DNA of 64,000 nucleotides from 13-2-20CM-66-19 sp036273735 (GCA_036273735.1 DASUHA010000053.1:27216-91215); one strand, 5' to 3'; numbered from the stretch's first letter, positions 33,027 through 43,130 are shown. Notes: generated by a model from the sequence alone, not told the origin. A program made the numbers and translations.

Positions 33027-35315
33027 TTAGTGCAATCCGTCGAGGCGCACCGCACCTGCCGGATCGCGCGTGACGCGCAGCGTCATGTGCCGCCCGCGAA
33101 ACGTGACGTTGCGCAGCGTCAGCGAGCGCCAGCCCGGCGGCAGAGCCGGCGCATACGCATCAACGAGCCCGCCGGCGCGGATCCGGAGACCCGTGAGCCC
33201 GTAGATCAGGCTCTGCAGGTAGGAGCCGGAGCCGGTGAGAAACGGGCCGACCTCATTGCTCGCGGTTTCCGTGCAGACATCGTACGGCGGCTTGAGCGTC
33301 CCCCCGGTCTGGAACAGCCTGGCCCAGGTGGCGGCCTGATCGCCGAGCCCCACTGCATCCGCGGCGGCCACGCGCGGCAGGATGCCCATGCTGACCTCGC
33401 CGACGGATCGCATCGGGTCCCGCCGGATGGCGTGTTGGTAATCACTCCTGCGCAATGCGGCCGGCATCGCGAAGTCCAGGGCCGGCAGAAAGAGCAGCGC
33501 CACGGGCCCACCGCCGAAATCAGTGCCATGCGTCGTCACCGAAGGCGCGAATGCGAGATGATACGTTCCATCTGGCGCCATCGGCACATACAGGCCGCGC
33601 GCAATCCGGCTCCAGTCGCGATCCGGCCGCTCGCCGAGCGCTTTGGCGGCGGCCGCGGCGATGTCGAGCGCCTTGATTGCTCCGAGATTGGTGAACGTAT
33701 CATCGGGGATGTCTGCGTTCGACTCCGCAACCGAGGTCACGTGCAGGATGTCGTAGCGCTTGCGATCGGCGTCGTAGGTTGCGCGACTCGCGAAGAAGCG
33801 GGCCACCTCGCGAATCACCGGCCAGCCGCGGGCACGCAGCCAGTTGCGATCGAGCGTGGCGAGATAGTATTGCCATTGCGCGATCGCTACATCGGCATTG
33901 ACGTGAATCTCGCTCTCGGAGAGCACGTGCGCCGAGAATGGAGTCTGATCGGTTCCGTACTGCGGGTCCGATTCCCAGGGATACATTGCGCCGCGGTAGC
34001 CGTGCTGGGCCGCCCGTTGACGCGCCGCCTCGAGGGTGCGGGCGCGAAAAGCGAGGATCGACTCGGCGCGCCGGGGATGCAGCAACAGCAGCGCCGGGAA
34101 CATCCAGGTGTCGCTGTCCCAGAAGACGTGGCCGGCATAGCAGAGTGTCAGGCCGCAGGGACCCGTGGCCCACGCCGTATCCGCAGTCGAGCTCGCAAGC
34201 AGATAGTAGAGCTCTGCATGGGCAACCTGCTGCGCCCTGGGATCTCCCTCGATCAGGATGTCGGATTGCCAGAGTGTCCGCCAGGCGGAGCGTTGTGCGC
34301 TCGCGAGCTCATCGAATCCCCGCCCGCGGGCCTCGAGCGCAAGACTGACGTCCTCGACGGCGCCGCCGCCCCAGTCCGCCCGCGACAGGGCGAGATACTT
34401 GGTGAAGTCGTAGGTCCGCCCTTTCGTGACGTGCAGGGTCACATCGAGCGCGAGATGACGGGGCACCTGACTCAAGGTGACCTTGGGAGACTCCGCATTG
34501 GCCGGTAGCGCGATCGCGGCCGCCATCGCCATCGTCAGGCCGCCCTCGGCCCTTCCGGATAACCACAGGGTGAGCGCGTGCGGATCGCCCCCGGTCTCCT
34601 TGAGCGCGGTATGGCCCGGATACCAGATCGCGGCCCGGTCGGGCGTCGCCGGCGGATGGGGCTGTAACGCGAGTCCGGCGGCTGCGAGCGCCCGATCCTG
34701 AGCAGGACCACTCAGCTGCCCGACTGCAAAGCGCCGTGTATGTCTTGGCCACACCGTCAGCGGGAACGATAGCCGCACCTCCCCGTCGTACCCGGGCGTA
34801 ATCGAGAAGCGTGTCACCGCCAGGTGCGGCGACGCCTCACTGACGAATGTGACGATCTTCACCGCCGTTTCCCGCCCGTGATCAGCGTATCGATAGGCCG
34901 TCGTCAGAGTCGCGTCCTGCATGTCGAGCGATTGGGCGTAGTCCTGGAAATGCTCTGCCGTGAGCGGAGCCTCGTTGAGCCAACCCGCATTCTCGGCTCT
35001 ACTCCCGGGCGCGAAGTCGATTCCCGCCCATCCGGGAATCAGCGCAGGACGGGAGACATCTCCCGGACTGTAGTCCATGAGCCCGACCAGGTAGGTCTGC
35101 GTCGCCTCGCTACCGCGCGGCGCAGTGAGCGTTGCGATGTAGCCATTGCCGAGGAGCCCGGGGAAATACGTTGGCAGATCGGCAAATCCCGCGTGCAAGC
35201 GGAAACCGGCGTCGGTCTCGGCCTGGCCGGCGAGTGCAACGATCGGCACCAGCGCGCCGAGGACGCCGCAGGCAATGCCCGCGATGTGGCGTGCAGCAGA
35301 TCGGCGCGCGATCAC
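33027..35315 (-). CDS. GH65-like exported glycoside hydrolase (acid trehalase/PGGHG type)
   Basis: A 762-residue secreted enzyme: signal peptide to about residue 30, N-terminal beta-sandwich (about 35-330), and (alpha/alpha)6 catalytic domain. Catalytic Glu is probably E469 (VLSESEIHVNADVA), with substrate-binding GHVFWDSDTWMFP (395-407) and GYRGAMYPWESD (439-450). This layout matches acid trehalase and protein-glucosylgalactosylhydroxylysine glucosidase (ATHL1), which are inverting hydrolases rather than phosphorylases. Likely substrate is an alpha-linked glucose disaccharide or glycan. GTG 35315 overlaps the upstream gene's stop (GTGA), so the two are coupled. Confidence 0.8.
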   Translation of the reverse strand: MIARRSAARHIAGIACGVLGALVPIVALAGQAETDAGFRLHAGFADLPTYFPGLLGNGYIATLTAPRGSEATQTYLVGLMDYSPGDVSRPALIPGWAGIDFAPGSRAENAGWLNEAPLTAEHFQDYAQSLDMQDATLTTAYRYADHGRETAVKIVTFVSEASPHLAVTRFSITPGYDGEVRLSFPLTVWPRHTRRFAVGQLSGPAQDRALAAAGLALQPHPPATPDRAAIWYPGHTALKETGGDPHALTLWLSGRAEGGLTMAMAAAIALPANAESPKVTLSQVPRHLALDVTLHVTKGRTYDFTKYLALSRADWGGGAVEDVSLALEARGRGFDELASAQRSAWRTLWQSDILIEGDPRAQQVAHAELYYLLASSTADTAWATGPCGLTLCYAGHVFWDSDTWMFPALLLLHPRRAESILAFRARTLEAARQRAAQHGYRGAMYPWESDPQYGTDQTPFSAHVLSESEIHVNADVAIAQWQYYLATLDRNWLRARGWPVIREVARFFASRATYDADRKRYDILHVTSVAESNADIPDDTFTNLGAIKALDIAAAAAKALGERPDRDWSRIARGLYVPMAPDGTYHLAFAPSVTTHGTDFGGGPVALLFLPALDFAMPAALRRSDYQHAIRRDPMRSVGEVSMGILPRVAAADAVGLGDQAATWARLFQTGGTLKPPYDVCTETASNEVGPFLTGSGSYLQSLIYGLTGLRIRAGGLVDAYAPALPPGWRSLTLRNVTFRGRHMTLRVTRDPAGAVRLDGLH

Positions 35316-37393
35316 CTCGTGCCTCCGGCCGCTGCCGCCTGCATGTCAGGGCGCAGCGGCTTTACGGCCAGGTACACCGTGCTCCACAGCTGCGCCGCAT
35401 TGGATTCGTCGGCATCTGCAGCCGAGGAGCCGAATGGCCTCACCTGATAGTGTCCCGCGGCGTACGACCATGACCACAGCTCCGAATTCTGCATGGAGCG
35501 GGTGGCGTTGATCGCGGACCACAGCGCCTGTTGCGCCCGGAACAGATCCGTCCGCACCGCCGGCGGCAGATCGTGCCGCTCGAGCTGGTGCGCGATTCCG
35601 GCCGCGAACAGCGCCTGCTGCCAGGACCAGACGACCGTACCGTGATAGGCATTACGACTGAAGAGCTTCTGCAGCGCGGGCGCGCAGAACACCGGGTTGG
35701 CCACCACCATGCCGACGCCGGTCAGCAGGCCCGCAGGAAAGGGACGCATCGCAACTGAGACGATACGATCGAGTGACTTCGGGTCGGGATCTTCGAACAG
35801 GAGCAGGAACCCCTCATCGGAATGCATGACCGGAATCGGCTCGCCGGATGCGGCGAGCGACAGCGCATGAAAGCGCAGAGGGCCCGGGCTGAGCGTGGCG
35901 AGACCCGCCTGCGAGGAGACGCCCTGCGAGTCGGCGTAGATCTCGATGGCGTTGGCGGCGACCGCGTGGCTCAGCGTGACATCGAAGAGCGACGGCGCCC
36001 GCTCACGCCAGATACCCGCCATCTGCGCGGCGCCCGCGAACAGCGTCCGGTCGGATGCTGTCAGGTACGGCGACAATAGACCGCTTCTCAACAGCCGGGC
36101 CGCCGCCTGCAGCGCCGCTGGAACCAACACTGCATCGACGTCGTAAGGATACTCACCGCCGCCGAGCCCCGTCCCGCTGTCGCGCCAGTCTCCGACCGGC
36201 ACTCCGGGCTTGAGGCCGATGAGGTGCGCGACGCCCGGTGCTTGCGCGAATGCCGCCGCGCCCTGCACCACGTATCGCAGATTCCTGACCAGCGCTGCGC
36301 CGCGCGCACCCTGCCGCCCGAGAGGCCCGCCGACGGGCGCAGCCAGGAAGGCCGTGGAGCGGGCGTTCGCGCCGGGCTCGAGCAACCACGCTGCAGCCAC
36401 GGGCGCGAGCAGATAGTCCTCATCGATCATCTTGTAGTCGTACACCGGCTCCGCCGAGCGCGACCCCTGACTCATGTGATCGAGCACGGCCTGCTCGCCG
36501 ATGTCCTCTTCGTGCGCGACCTCGCCTCGAGGTGAGAGGCGCGCCAGAACCGAACCGAGGGCCGCCTCGACCGCAGTGGCGCTCAGCACCGGCATCAGCA
36601 GCCGCACGCTCATCAGCGTGTCGCGGCCGAAATAGGTATCGAACCGCCACGAGCCGGCCAGGAGCTTCTCCCGATAGGCGAGGAACGTCAGCGTCTGACG
36701 AGCCGCAAGCTCTCCAGCGGATGGGTCGCGCAGGAGATCGTGTCCGGCGAGCGGCACGAGAGGCGTCTCGCCCGTGAGCCCCGTGATCCGGAGGGCGATA
36801 CCGCCGTCGCGACCGGCGCGGATGCGCTTGCCGCTCAGACGACCATCGAGCACTTCGATCTGCAACCGATAGCCGGCCGCACCATCCAAGCGGTCGCGCG
36901 ACCACGTCAGCGTTCGACCGCTGACCGAAGGCGAGACGGCAGTTCCCTTGGGCAAGGTTCCTGCCGAGGCATAGTCACGCAACACGCGTACGTTGGAGAG
37001 CGCCGCCCCATGGACGTCGAGCTCTGGGACCGCGAGCGTGACCTCAGCCGAGATGCCGTAGAGTGCCCTTCCCCGCTCGTCGCGCTCGTGAACCGGTTGC
37101 GGCTCGCCGCGTATTTCCCATGCTGCGCGGCCTGCCTGGCGCGCGAACCACAGCCCGACGCCGCTGTTGCCGGCGGGGAAGACCACGAGAATGCGCGGCT
37201 CGGGTCCGGAGCGAAGCACCAGATGCGCCGCGACCGGGCCTTCACGCAGGAAGTAGTTCAGAACTCTGCCTTCGCGAACCTGGAACGCGAGCCGTGATGG
37301 CTGCGCTGGCGACGCCGCTGCCGTCGCAACGAGGAAGACGAGGATGCAGGCCGCTGCGGCTCGCAGCACCGGTAAAGCTCCAGAATGACTCAT
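35312..37393 (-). CDS. Unassigned exported six-hairpin-type glycosidase-like protein
   Basis: A 693-residue protein from ATG 37393, starting with a signal peptide (ending about residue 30). An N-terminal beta domain (about 35-220) precedes a helical domain with WRFDTYFGRDTLMSVRLLMPVL, HEEDIGEQAVLDH, YDYKMIDEDYLLAPVAAAWLL, PYDVDAVLVPAALQAAARLL and NAYHGTVVWSWQQALFAAGI. Paired aromatic/acidic motifs of this kind typify (alpha/alpha)6-barrel hydrolases such as glycogen-debranching or GH15/GH65 enzymes, but I cannot place it in a GH family. Its tight coupling with the GH65-like gene supports a joint glycan role. Confidence 0.65.
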   Translation of the reverse strand: MSHSGALPVLRAAAACILVFLVATAAASPAQPSRLAFQVREGRVLNYFLREGPVAAHLVLRSGPEPRILVVFPAGNSGVGLWFARQAGRAAWEIRGEPQPVHERDERGRALYGISAEVTLAVPELDVHGAALSNVRVLRDYASAGTLPKGTAVSPSVSGRTLTWSRDRLDGAAGYRLQIEVLDGRLSGKRIRAGRDGGIALRITGLTGETPLVPLAGHDLLRDPSAGELAARQTLTFLAYREKLLAGSWRFDTYFGRDTLMSVRLLMPVLSATAVEAALGSVLARLSPRGEVAHEEDIGEQAVLDHMSQGSRSAEPVYDYKMIDEDYLLAPVAAAWLLEPGANARSTAFLAAPVGGPLGRQGARGAALVRNLRYVVQGAAAFAQAPGVAHLIGLKPGVPVGDWRDSGTGLGGGEYPYDVDAVLVPAALQAAARLLRSGLLSPYLTASDRTLFAGAAQMAGIWRERAPSLFDVTLSHAVAANAIEIYADSQGVSSQAGLATLSPGPLRFHALSLAASGEPIPVMHSDEGFLLLFEDPDPKSLDRIVSVAMRPFPAGLLTGVGMVVANPVFCAPALQKLFSRNAYHGTVVWSWQQALFAAGIAHQLERHDLPPAVRTDLFRAQQALWSAINATRSMQNSELWSWSYAAGHYQVRPFGSSAADADESNAAQLWSTVYLAVKPLRPDMQAAAAGGTR

Positions 37394-37737
37394 GGGTGCG
37401 AGCGTCCTCCCCGTGTGGTGAATCGGCGACTTATAGCCTGTTCTCCTTTCGCCGTCACGCCCCGCGGGGTTCTCCATGATCCGCCCTTGCCGATTCCGGC
37501 CGCTTTGAAATTTCCGTTCAATCCGGAATAGCGGACTTTCCCGGCTCGAACGTCTACTCCCAGGATGACCGCTCGATCCGTACCGGTCGTTTCGGAAAAT
37601 CGCGCTGCCCGCAGGCTCCGCCCACGCTGTGCGCCGCGGACGTTGCGATCGCACAACAGCCGCTTCCGGACGAGGGTGATCACTTCACTGGGTCTCGCTG
37701 CCTGTTGCAGGCGGCACTTCCTTCTGGGGGAACTTGC
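37394..37737. other. Divergent intergenic region between glycosidase operon and TonB receptor
   Basis: About 344 bp without a gene. It must hold the promoters of the minus-strand glycosidase operon and of the receptor gene. A short perfect palindrome CCCCGCGGGG lies at 37460-37469, and GGGGG sits before the receptor ATG. No consensus -35/-10 pair or catabolite-type operator is convincing. Confidence 0.6.
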
Positions 37738-40398
37738 ATGAGAGTCAAAGACAAGAAGGCGCCCCGCTGGGGCGTGCATCCGGCCCGGCTGCGGGCCATG
37801 AGCTCCACACCAACGCCCGCCTTGCTCGCCCAGCCCCGCAGGCTGGCCGGTGCGGGCAGGAACACCGTTGCGGCCGTCGTTGCCGGCATTCTCGGCGCAG
37901 GCGGCTTGGCCGTGAGCGGGGGCGCTCATGCGCAAAGTGCGCAGAATGCGCCGACTACTGCGCCCTTGGCGGCCGCTCCCACTTCCGCGGAGCCCACCCA
38001 GAGTCTGCAGACGGTCGTCGTCACCGCGACCGCCACCTCGGTGAGAAAGCTGGACGCGAGCTACAACATCGTATCGGCGTCCATGCAGCAGATTGCAATG
38101 GCAAACCCCGCGAGCACTGCCGAAATCTACAAACTCTCGCCTGGCGTTTGGCCGGAGGCATCCGGCGGACAAACTGGCGTCAACATCGATGTGGCCGGCT
38201 TTCCGCTGGGCGGCGGCGATTCTCCGTATTTCACGACGATGATCCAGGGTACGCCCCTCTATGGCGCTCCTGATCTCTCCTTCATGGACAACAGCTCGCT
38301 GATGCGCATGGACGACACCGTCGAGCGTGTCGAGATCGTCCAGGGCGGACCCAGTGCGATCTTCGGTCCGGGCCAGCCGGGCGCGACGGCCAACTTCATC
38401 CTGCGGACCGGGTCCGAGCAGGAGAAAGGGTCGCTCGGCGTCACCTACGGGTCCGAGGGAATGTACCGCGCCGACGTGTTCGAAAGCGGCAAGATCGCTG
38501 ACGGCTGGTATGGCAGCATCGGCGGCTTCTACCGGCAATCCAACGGTGTGCGCGATCCGCAATATCTGTCCGACGTCGGCGGGCAGCTGACGGCCACGTT
38601 GAAGCATACTCTCGACAACGGGTCGATCATGTTCTGGGCGAGGACACTGCACGACCACAATCAGTGGGTCGCCGATTTTCCATACACCGTCAACAACGGC
38701 TCGGTCGGCCTCTATCCCGGCTTCGATCAGCTCAACTCAACCTACAACAGCAAGGAGCTCCAGAACTTCCAGGTACCGGATCCTGCGTGCAACTGCTTCC
38801 AGAACGACGACGTCAGCAAGGGTCGTGGCGCCCAGCTCAGCTACTTCGGCTCGGAGCTCAGGGAGAAGTTCGCCGGCGGCTGGTCGATCAGCAACAACTT
38901 CATATTCGACGGCGGCTACGTCCCGACGCAGGCGCTGGTCAACAACAGCAATCCCAGCTCGCTGGCGGACTTCATCGGCACTTTGAGCCTGCCCGCCCCA
39001 CTGACGCCGGCCATGGTGCGAGCCACCTTTGCCAACGGCCAGGGGGTGAACCTCGCCCAGAGCGTGGTGACCAACCAGGTCTGGGACGTGCAGAAGAAAC
39101 TCGTCAGCGCCATCGATGAGTTCCGCGTCAACAAGGAGCTCGGCTTCGGCAATACCCTCACCTTTGGCGTGTACGCAGCCCGCTATACCATGAACGACAA
39201 CTGGGAGTTGGGCTCCAACGTGCTGATCACCAATCAGCCGAATGCGTCGCCGATCATCCTGTCGGCCACCGCAGGCGGAAATATCTACCAGGTGACCAGC
39301 CCTCAGGGCATCGAGAGCACCAACGGCGGCTACCAGATCCTCCAGGACGGCAAGGCCACGAATGTCGCGCCCTACATTTCTGATTCATGGAAGATTGACC
39401 GTTGGTTATTCGACGCCGGGGTCCGTGTCGAGCATATCAACCTGTCGCAGGAGACGAGCAATCTCCACAACGTTCAGATGGGGACGATTTACGATCTCTG
39501 GGACAATGCGGTCAGCCTGCCCGACGGTACGTTCTCGCACGGCCACGAAAACAACACCATACCGACGTTCTCGGTGGGCGCGAATTACGAGTTCAACGAC
39601 AATATGAGCGCCTACGTGCGCGTCAATAATGGGGTGCTTTTCGAGAACTTCGACTCTGTTCGCTGCAACATCAATAACGGCTCCAACGGTTGCCCCAGCA
39701 GAGTCCCCCTGCAGACCGTGCGGAATTACGAGGGCGGCTTCAAGATTCAGAATCAGTGGACGCTCATCGACGCATCGATTTACCGCAAGACCTTCAAAGG
39801 AATTGCCTATACACCTACCAACATCGGCGGTGTGCCGATCGGTCCGGCTTCCACCTTTGGATCGACCTCCACGGGCGGCCGAATCGACGGCAGCGTAAAC
39901 CCCTTCGCCACCAGCAGCAACGCACCCCTGAGCACCTTCAGGATCACGATCAGCGGCATTTACGAAAAAGCTCACTACCAGGACTTCCAGGGCTGCTTCA
40001 CTTACACCAGCATCACCAACCAGCAGGTCTGCGGCGCGATCAACGGCAACCAGCTTGCGCGTCTGCCGAAATTTCAGATCCGCGTGACACCGAGCGATAC
40101 GCAGTCCTTCGGCTGGGGCGTACTGACCGAGCAATTGACGTACGAGCACATTGGCAAACGCTTCCAGGACGAGTCGAATCTGACACCGTTGCCTGCTTAC
40201 TACGACCTGTCCTTCGGCATCGATGCCACGTTCGGTGAGCGCTTCGAGCTGCGGGTGCTCGGCTCGAACATCACCAACCAGCTCGGGTTGACCGAGGGTA
40301 ATGCCCGGTTCGGCGGCAACACGGTGCAGAACAACGTCGGCTTCGGCAGGTCGATCCTTGGCCGCGAAATCAACGTAACGGCCAAATACTACTGGTAA
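37738..40398 (+). CDS. TonB-dependent outer-membrane receptor
   Basis: An 886-residue receptor from ATG 37738 (GGGGGA site; a TTG at 37705 would extend it). A long basic leader with signal peptide ends near AHAQ. A TonB-box-like segment (QTVVVTATATSVRKLD) precedes the plug domain (about 100-220, including ERVEIVQGGPSAIFGPGQPGATANFILR), then a 22-strand barrel ending in aromatic NVTAKYYW. It imports large substrates or siderophores. Lying beside two hydrolase genes it probably imports oligosaccharides, but the barrel alone does not show the ligand. Confidence 0.9.
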   Translation: MRVKDKKAPRWGVHPARLRAMSSTPTPALLAQPRRLAGAGRNTVAAVVAGILGAGGLAVSGGAHAQSAQNAPTTAPLAAAPTSAEPTQSLQTVVVTATATSVRKLDASYNIVSASMQQIAMANPASTAEIYKLSPGVWPEASGGQTGVNIDVAGFPLGGGDSPYFTTMIQGTPLYGAPDLSFMDNSSLMRMDDTVERVEIVQGGPSAIFGPGQPGATANFILRTGSEQEKGSLGVTYGSEGMYRADVFESGKIADGWYGSIGGFYRQSNGVRDPQYLSDVGGQLTATLKHTLDNGSIMFWARTLHDHNQWVADFPYTVNNGSVGLYPGFDQLNSTYNSKELQNFQVPDPACNCFQNDDVSKGRGAQLSYFGSELREKFAGGWSISNNFIFDGGYVPTQALVNNSNPSSLADFIGTLSLPAPLTPAMVRATFANGQGVNLAQSVVTNQVWDVQKKLVSAIDEFRVNKELGFGNTLTFGVYAARYTMNDNWELGSNVLITNQPNASPIILSATAGGNIYQVTSPQGIESTNGGYQILQDGKATNVAPYISDSWKIDRWLFDAGVRVEHINLSQETSNLHNVQMGTIYDLWDNAVSLPDGTFSHGHENNTIPTFSVGANYEFNDNMSAYVRVNNGVLFENFDSVRCNINNGSNGCPSRVPLQTVRNYEGGFKIQNQWTLIDASIYRKTFKGIAYTPTNIGGVPIGPASTFGSTSTGGRIDGSVNPFATSSNAPLSTFRITISGIYEKAHYQDFQGCFTYTSITNQQVCGAINGNQLARLPKFQIRVTPSDTQSFGWGVLTEQLTYEHIGKRFQDESNLTPLPAYYDLSFGIDATFGERFELRVLGSNITNQLGLTEGNARFGGNTVQNNVGFGRSILGREINVTAKYYW

Positions 40399-40415
40399 CG
40401 AGGTCATGCGATGGA

Positions 40416-40445
40416 GTCCCCTCGCGCCTCGCGGCGCGAGGGGAC
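40416..40445. terminator. Strong hairpin between convergent TonB-receptor and protease genes
   Basis: GTCCCCTCGCGCC (40416-40428) and GGCGCGAGGGGAC (40433-40445) are perfect complements around a TCGC loop, giving a 13-bp GC-rich stem. It lies 18 bp after the receptor stop and 26 bp before the convergent protease stop, the place of a bidirectional terminator. No T-run follows, so it may be a pause or Rho-assisted site. Confidence 0.65.
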
Positions 40446-40471
40446 CGGGATGGAGTCGCGATCCGGTCAGA

Positions 40472-42334
40472 TCAGATCAGATCGCGCAAGGTCAGGACGA
40501 TCCGCCGCGTGGCCGCCTTTCCCATCACCAGCATCGGCACGCGCGAGCCCGCCGGTCGTGCCCGCAACAGCTCGCGCGCCGCCGACAGATCCGCCGCTTT
40601 CGCCCTTCGACCGTCAAGCTCGATGATGACGTCGCCCGTCTTCAGTCCTGCCTCTGCCGCGGGGCTTGCGGCTGCCACGGAAGTCACGACGTAGCCGTCC
40701 TTGCCTGCATTGATCCAGAGCCCGGAGCGATCGAAATCGCCGACATCGGCCGGGACAGGCTCGATCCGCCGCAGGTACATCGTCTGGTGCCCGTAATCGA
40801 AGGTCACGACGAAGCGCTTGAGGAGCGCCGAGCCCACGTTGCCGTCGTAGTTCGGGTCGCTGAATGAGCCGCGCTTGTCCTCCGAGAGATCGGCGACCGG
40901 CGCGGCTACCGGCATCGCGCCGAGGCTGATCGAATGTACCCGAACGACATAGGAGCTGACCTCGCCTCCGACACCCCAACCCGTCACGGCTCGTACGCCC
41001 CGTGCATACCGCTCCCGCAAGTGATCGCGGATGACCGCGGGAGATGTCACGTCGAGCTCGGAGCGTGAGCCCGTGTCGATGTCGAACGTAGCCGGAATTC
41101 CGTCGAGCCGCCCACGGACGAACGGCATGTGGTCGTAGAAAACGAACGGCACGGCCACACCGGCATCCTCGAGCGAGCGGCTTCCCGGCTTCGTGAAGGT
41201 GAGCACCTTGCGCCCGTAATCGATCCGGACGACGAGCCGGCGGAAGAGCTCGAATCCCACCATGCCGTCGACCGCAATGCCCTCGATCGCCGGCTGGTAA
41301 ATCTCGGCGGAAAAACCCACCTGGTCATGCATCTCGACGCCGCCGATCGAGAGGGTCCGGAAGGGGACGAAGCCGAGCGATGATTGCTTCTCACCGGCGC
41401 CACCCTCCGGGGAGCTGCCCGTCGATGCCAGGCCGGCTTCTGCAATGACTTTTGCAGACAAGAGCGTATGGCCGCCTGTGTCCACGATGAAGGTGTAGGG
41501 CCCTTTGCCGTTCACGCGAGCCTGCACGTAGATGTGATTGTTGAGGAGGCGAAAGGGCACGGAAATGCGCGTCGCACCCTGCGCCAGCGTGACTCCAGCA
41601 GGAGGAGTGCAGGGACAGGCAAAGCTCGCAAGCGGCCGCGCCGGTCCGAAGCTCACGCTGCGCAGCGTCAGCCGCTCGTATCCGGCCTCACCGGTGCCGG
41701 CATCCTCGAGAACCGAGTGAGCGAGCATCAGCTCGCCCTGCCGACGGTAGTCCGAGTAGACCTCGCGGGCGTGGAGGAAATACTCAGGCTCCGCGACCTG
41801 CAACAGCAGGTGAGTGCGCGCATCGAACCACGCCTCGAAACGCACACCGCCGCGCGGCTGCACCGCGAGGTGATCGGTGGGAGTCCCGGAGAGGCTCTCC
41901 CGGCCGAGGTCCTCGATCCGGGCACCCGCCCGATCGCTCCGCCACCAGAGGTTCGCATTGCGATACGCGGCGCTCACGGCCACGCGCACCCGGTCGCCAC
42001 CTTCTTCAGGGGTATCGGCGCCGGAGGCGTCCCTCATCCAGGGCGTTCGCGTGTCGAAGCCGGTGGCCGTATGCAGAATGCCGGAATCCACACTCTCGAC
42101 GTAGGCACCTGTCGCGAGGTCCTCGATCCGCATCTCCTCGCCCGTGAGCCCGTTGCCCGAGTAGCCATAGTGATAGACAGCAAGGCCGGTGCTGGGCGCA
42201 TGTCCCACGGCAAGCTGATTTGCGTGCAGGATGGCCGCCACGCCACTCCCGGCGGCATCCGCCGCTGCCGGGAGGCCGAACGCAAGGAGAATGCAAGAAA
42301 TCAACCTCAGGCGAGTCGCTGGTGTCAAACACAT
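40472..42334 (-). CDS. Retropepsin-like aspartyl protease with PDZ domain, exported
   Basis: A 620-residue protein: signal peptide, an N-terminal beta-rich region (about 30-240), two retropepsin-like repeats with active-site motifs FIVDTGGHTLLSAK (about 285) and FDIDTGSRSELDV (about 400), and a C-terminal PDZ domain (about 545-610, SPAAEAGLKTGDVIIELDGRRA). Twin aspartic-protease units in one chain could form an internal dimer. Role may be processing or quality control of envelope proteins. AGGAA precedes ATG 42334. It is divergent from the AraC gene. Confidence 0.8.
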   Translation of the reverse strand: MCLTPATRLRLISCILLAFGLPAAADAAGSGVAAILHANQLAVGHAPSTGLAVYHYGYSGNGLTGEEMRIEDLATGAYVESVDSGILHTATGFDTRTPWMRDASGADTPEEGGDRVRVAVSAAYRNANLWWRSDRAGARIEDLGRESLSGTPTDHLAVQPRGGVRFEAWFDARTHLLLQVAEPEYFLHAREVYSDYRRQGELMLAHSVLEDAGTGEAGYERLTLRSVSFGPARPLASFACPCTPPAGVTLAQGATRISVPFRLLNNHIYVQARVNGKGPYTFIVDTGGHTLLSAKVIAEAGLASTGSSPEGGAGEKQSSLGFVPFRTLSIGGVEMHDQVGFSAEIYQPAIEGIAVDGMVGFELFRRLVVRIDYGRKVLTFTKPGSRSLEDAGVAVPFVFYDHMPFVRGRLDGIPATFDIDTGSRSELDVTSPAVIRDHLRERYARGVRAVTGWGVGGEVSSYVVRVHSISLGAMPVAAPVADLSEDKRGSFSDPNYDGNVGSALLKRFVVTFDYGHQTMYLRRIEPVPADVGDFDRSGLWINAGKDGYVVTSVAAASPAAEAGLKTGDVIIELDGRRAKAADLSAARELLRARPAGSRVPMLVMGKAATRRIVLTLRDLI

Positions 42335-42395
42335 GTGAGTTCCTGTGGCCGCATCGATTTGCTTCGCTCGTGCTGTGAACGCTAAATTTCCCGGA

Positions 42396-43130
42396 ATGCC
42401 GGGTCTTGAACGAAATTCGCATTGCCGCCGGGTCCACCCGCCGTCGCAGGGCCGGGAGCGCCACGGTGCGGGTGATTTCCTGCCACGTCACGTCCATGAG
42501 GAAGCGTTCGCGACCATCGTCCTCAGCGGCGGCTACGTCGAAGCCGGCGATACCGGCCGGCACCGTGCCGAGCCGGGCGATGCGCTGATTCATGGACCCT
42601 ACGAGTTTCATCTCGACCACTTCGATCGGGGCAGCACCGAGGTACTCGTCGTACCCGTGGAGGCCGGGGGATTTTCCTGCGCAGCCGGCCGGCTCTCCGA
42701 CCTCGATGCCATCGTCCGCATCCTCGAACACGATCCTGCCGCTGCCGAAGAGGCCATCCGCGGGCAGCTCGAGGCCAAGCCGATCAGCCTCCCGGACTGG
42801 CCCGATATCCTCGCGCACGACCTCAGCAGAGATCCGGCATTGAGTCTGGGCGAATGGGCCGACCGGCATCGACTCTCGGCCGGCTCCGTGAGCCGTGGCT
42901 TCGGCCAGGTTTATGGTGTGACGCCTGCCGCCTATCGCCTCCTGCAGCGGACGCATCGTGCAATCCGAGCCATCCTCGGATCGGAAGCGCCGCTCGCAGC
43001 GCTCGCGCAGAATTGCGGCTTCGCCGATCAGGCGCACATGGTCCGATCGGTCCGCCATGCGACCGGACTCACGCCCCGCGCCTTGAGAGCCCGCGGGCAC
43101 CTCCACCCTGCAGCGCCTCACATGAAGTGA
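42396..43130 (+). CDS. AraC-family transcriptional regulator
   Basis: A 244-residue protein with an N-terminal cupin-type sensing domain (FLPRHVHEEAFATIVLSGGYVEAGDTGRHRAEPGDALIHGPYEFH) and a C-terminal pair of helix-turn-helix motifs (LSLGEWADRHRLSAGSVSRGFGQVYGVTPAAYRLLQRTHRAIRAIL and PLAALAQNCGFADQAHMVRSVRHATGLTPRALR). ATG 42396 is chosen; GTG 42345 would leave only 10 bp for two divergent promoters. It likely controls the neighbouring protease gene or the wider locus. Confidence 0.8.
   Translation: MPGLERNSHCRRVHPPSQGRERHGAGDFLPRHVHEEAFATIVLSGGYVEAGDTGRHRAEPGDALIHGPYEFHLDHFDRGSTEVLVVPVEAGGFSCAAGRLSDLDAIVRILEHDPAAAEEAIRGQLEAKPISLPDWPDILAHDLSRDPALSLGEWADRHRLSAGSVSRGFGQVYGVTPAAYRLLQRTHRAIRAILGSEAPLAALAQNCGFADQAHMVRSVRHATGLTPRALRARGHLHPAAPHMK

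Noticed and set aside
32220..34508. A 762-codon open frame on the plus strand
   Set aside because: Antisense to the oxygenase and GH65-like genes, which have clear motifs; no protein signature in this frame.
40476..40492. Short TCAGA tandem run near the protease stop
   Set aside because: About three 5-bp units only, within or at the end of the coding sequence; no support for function.
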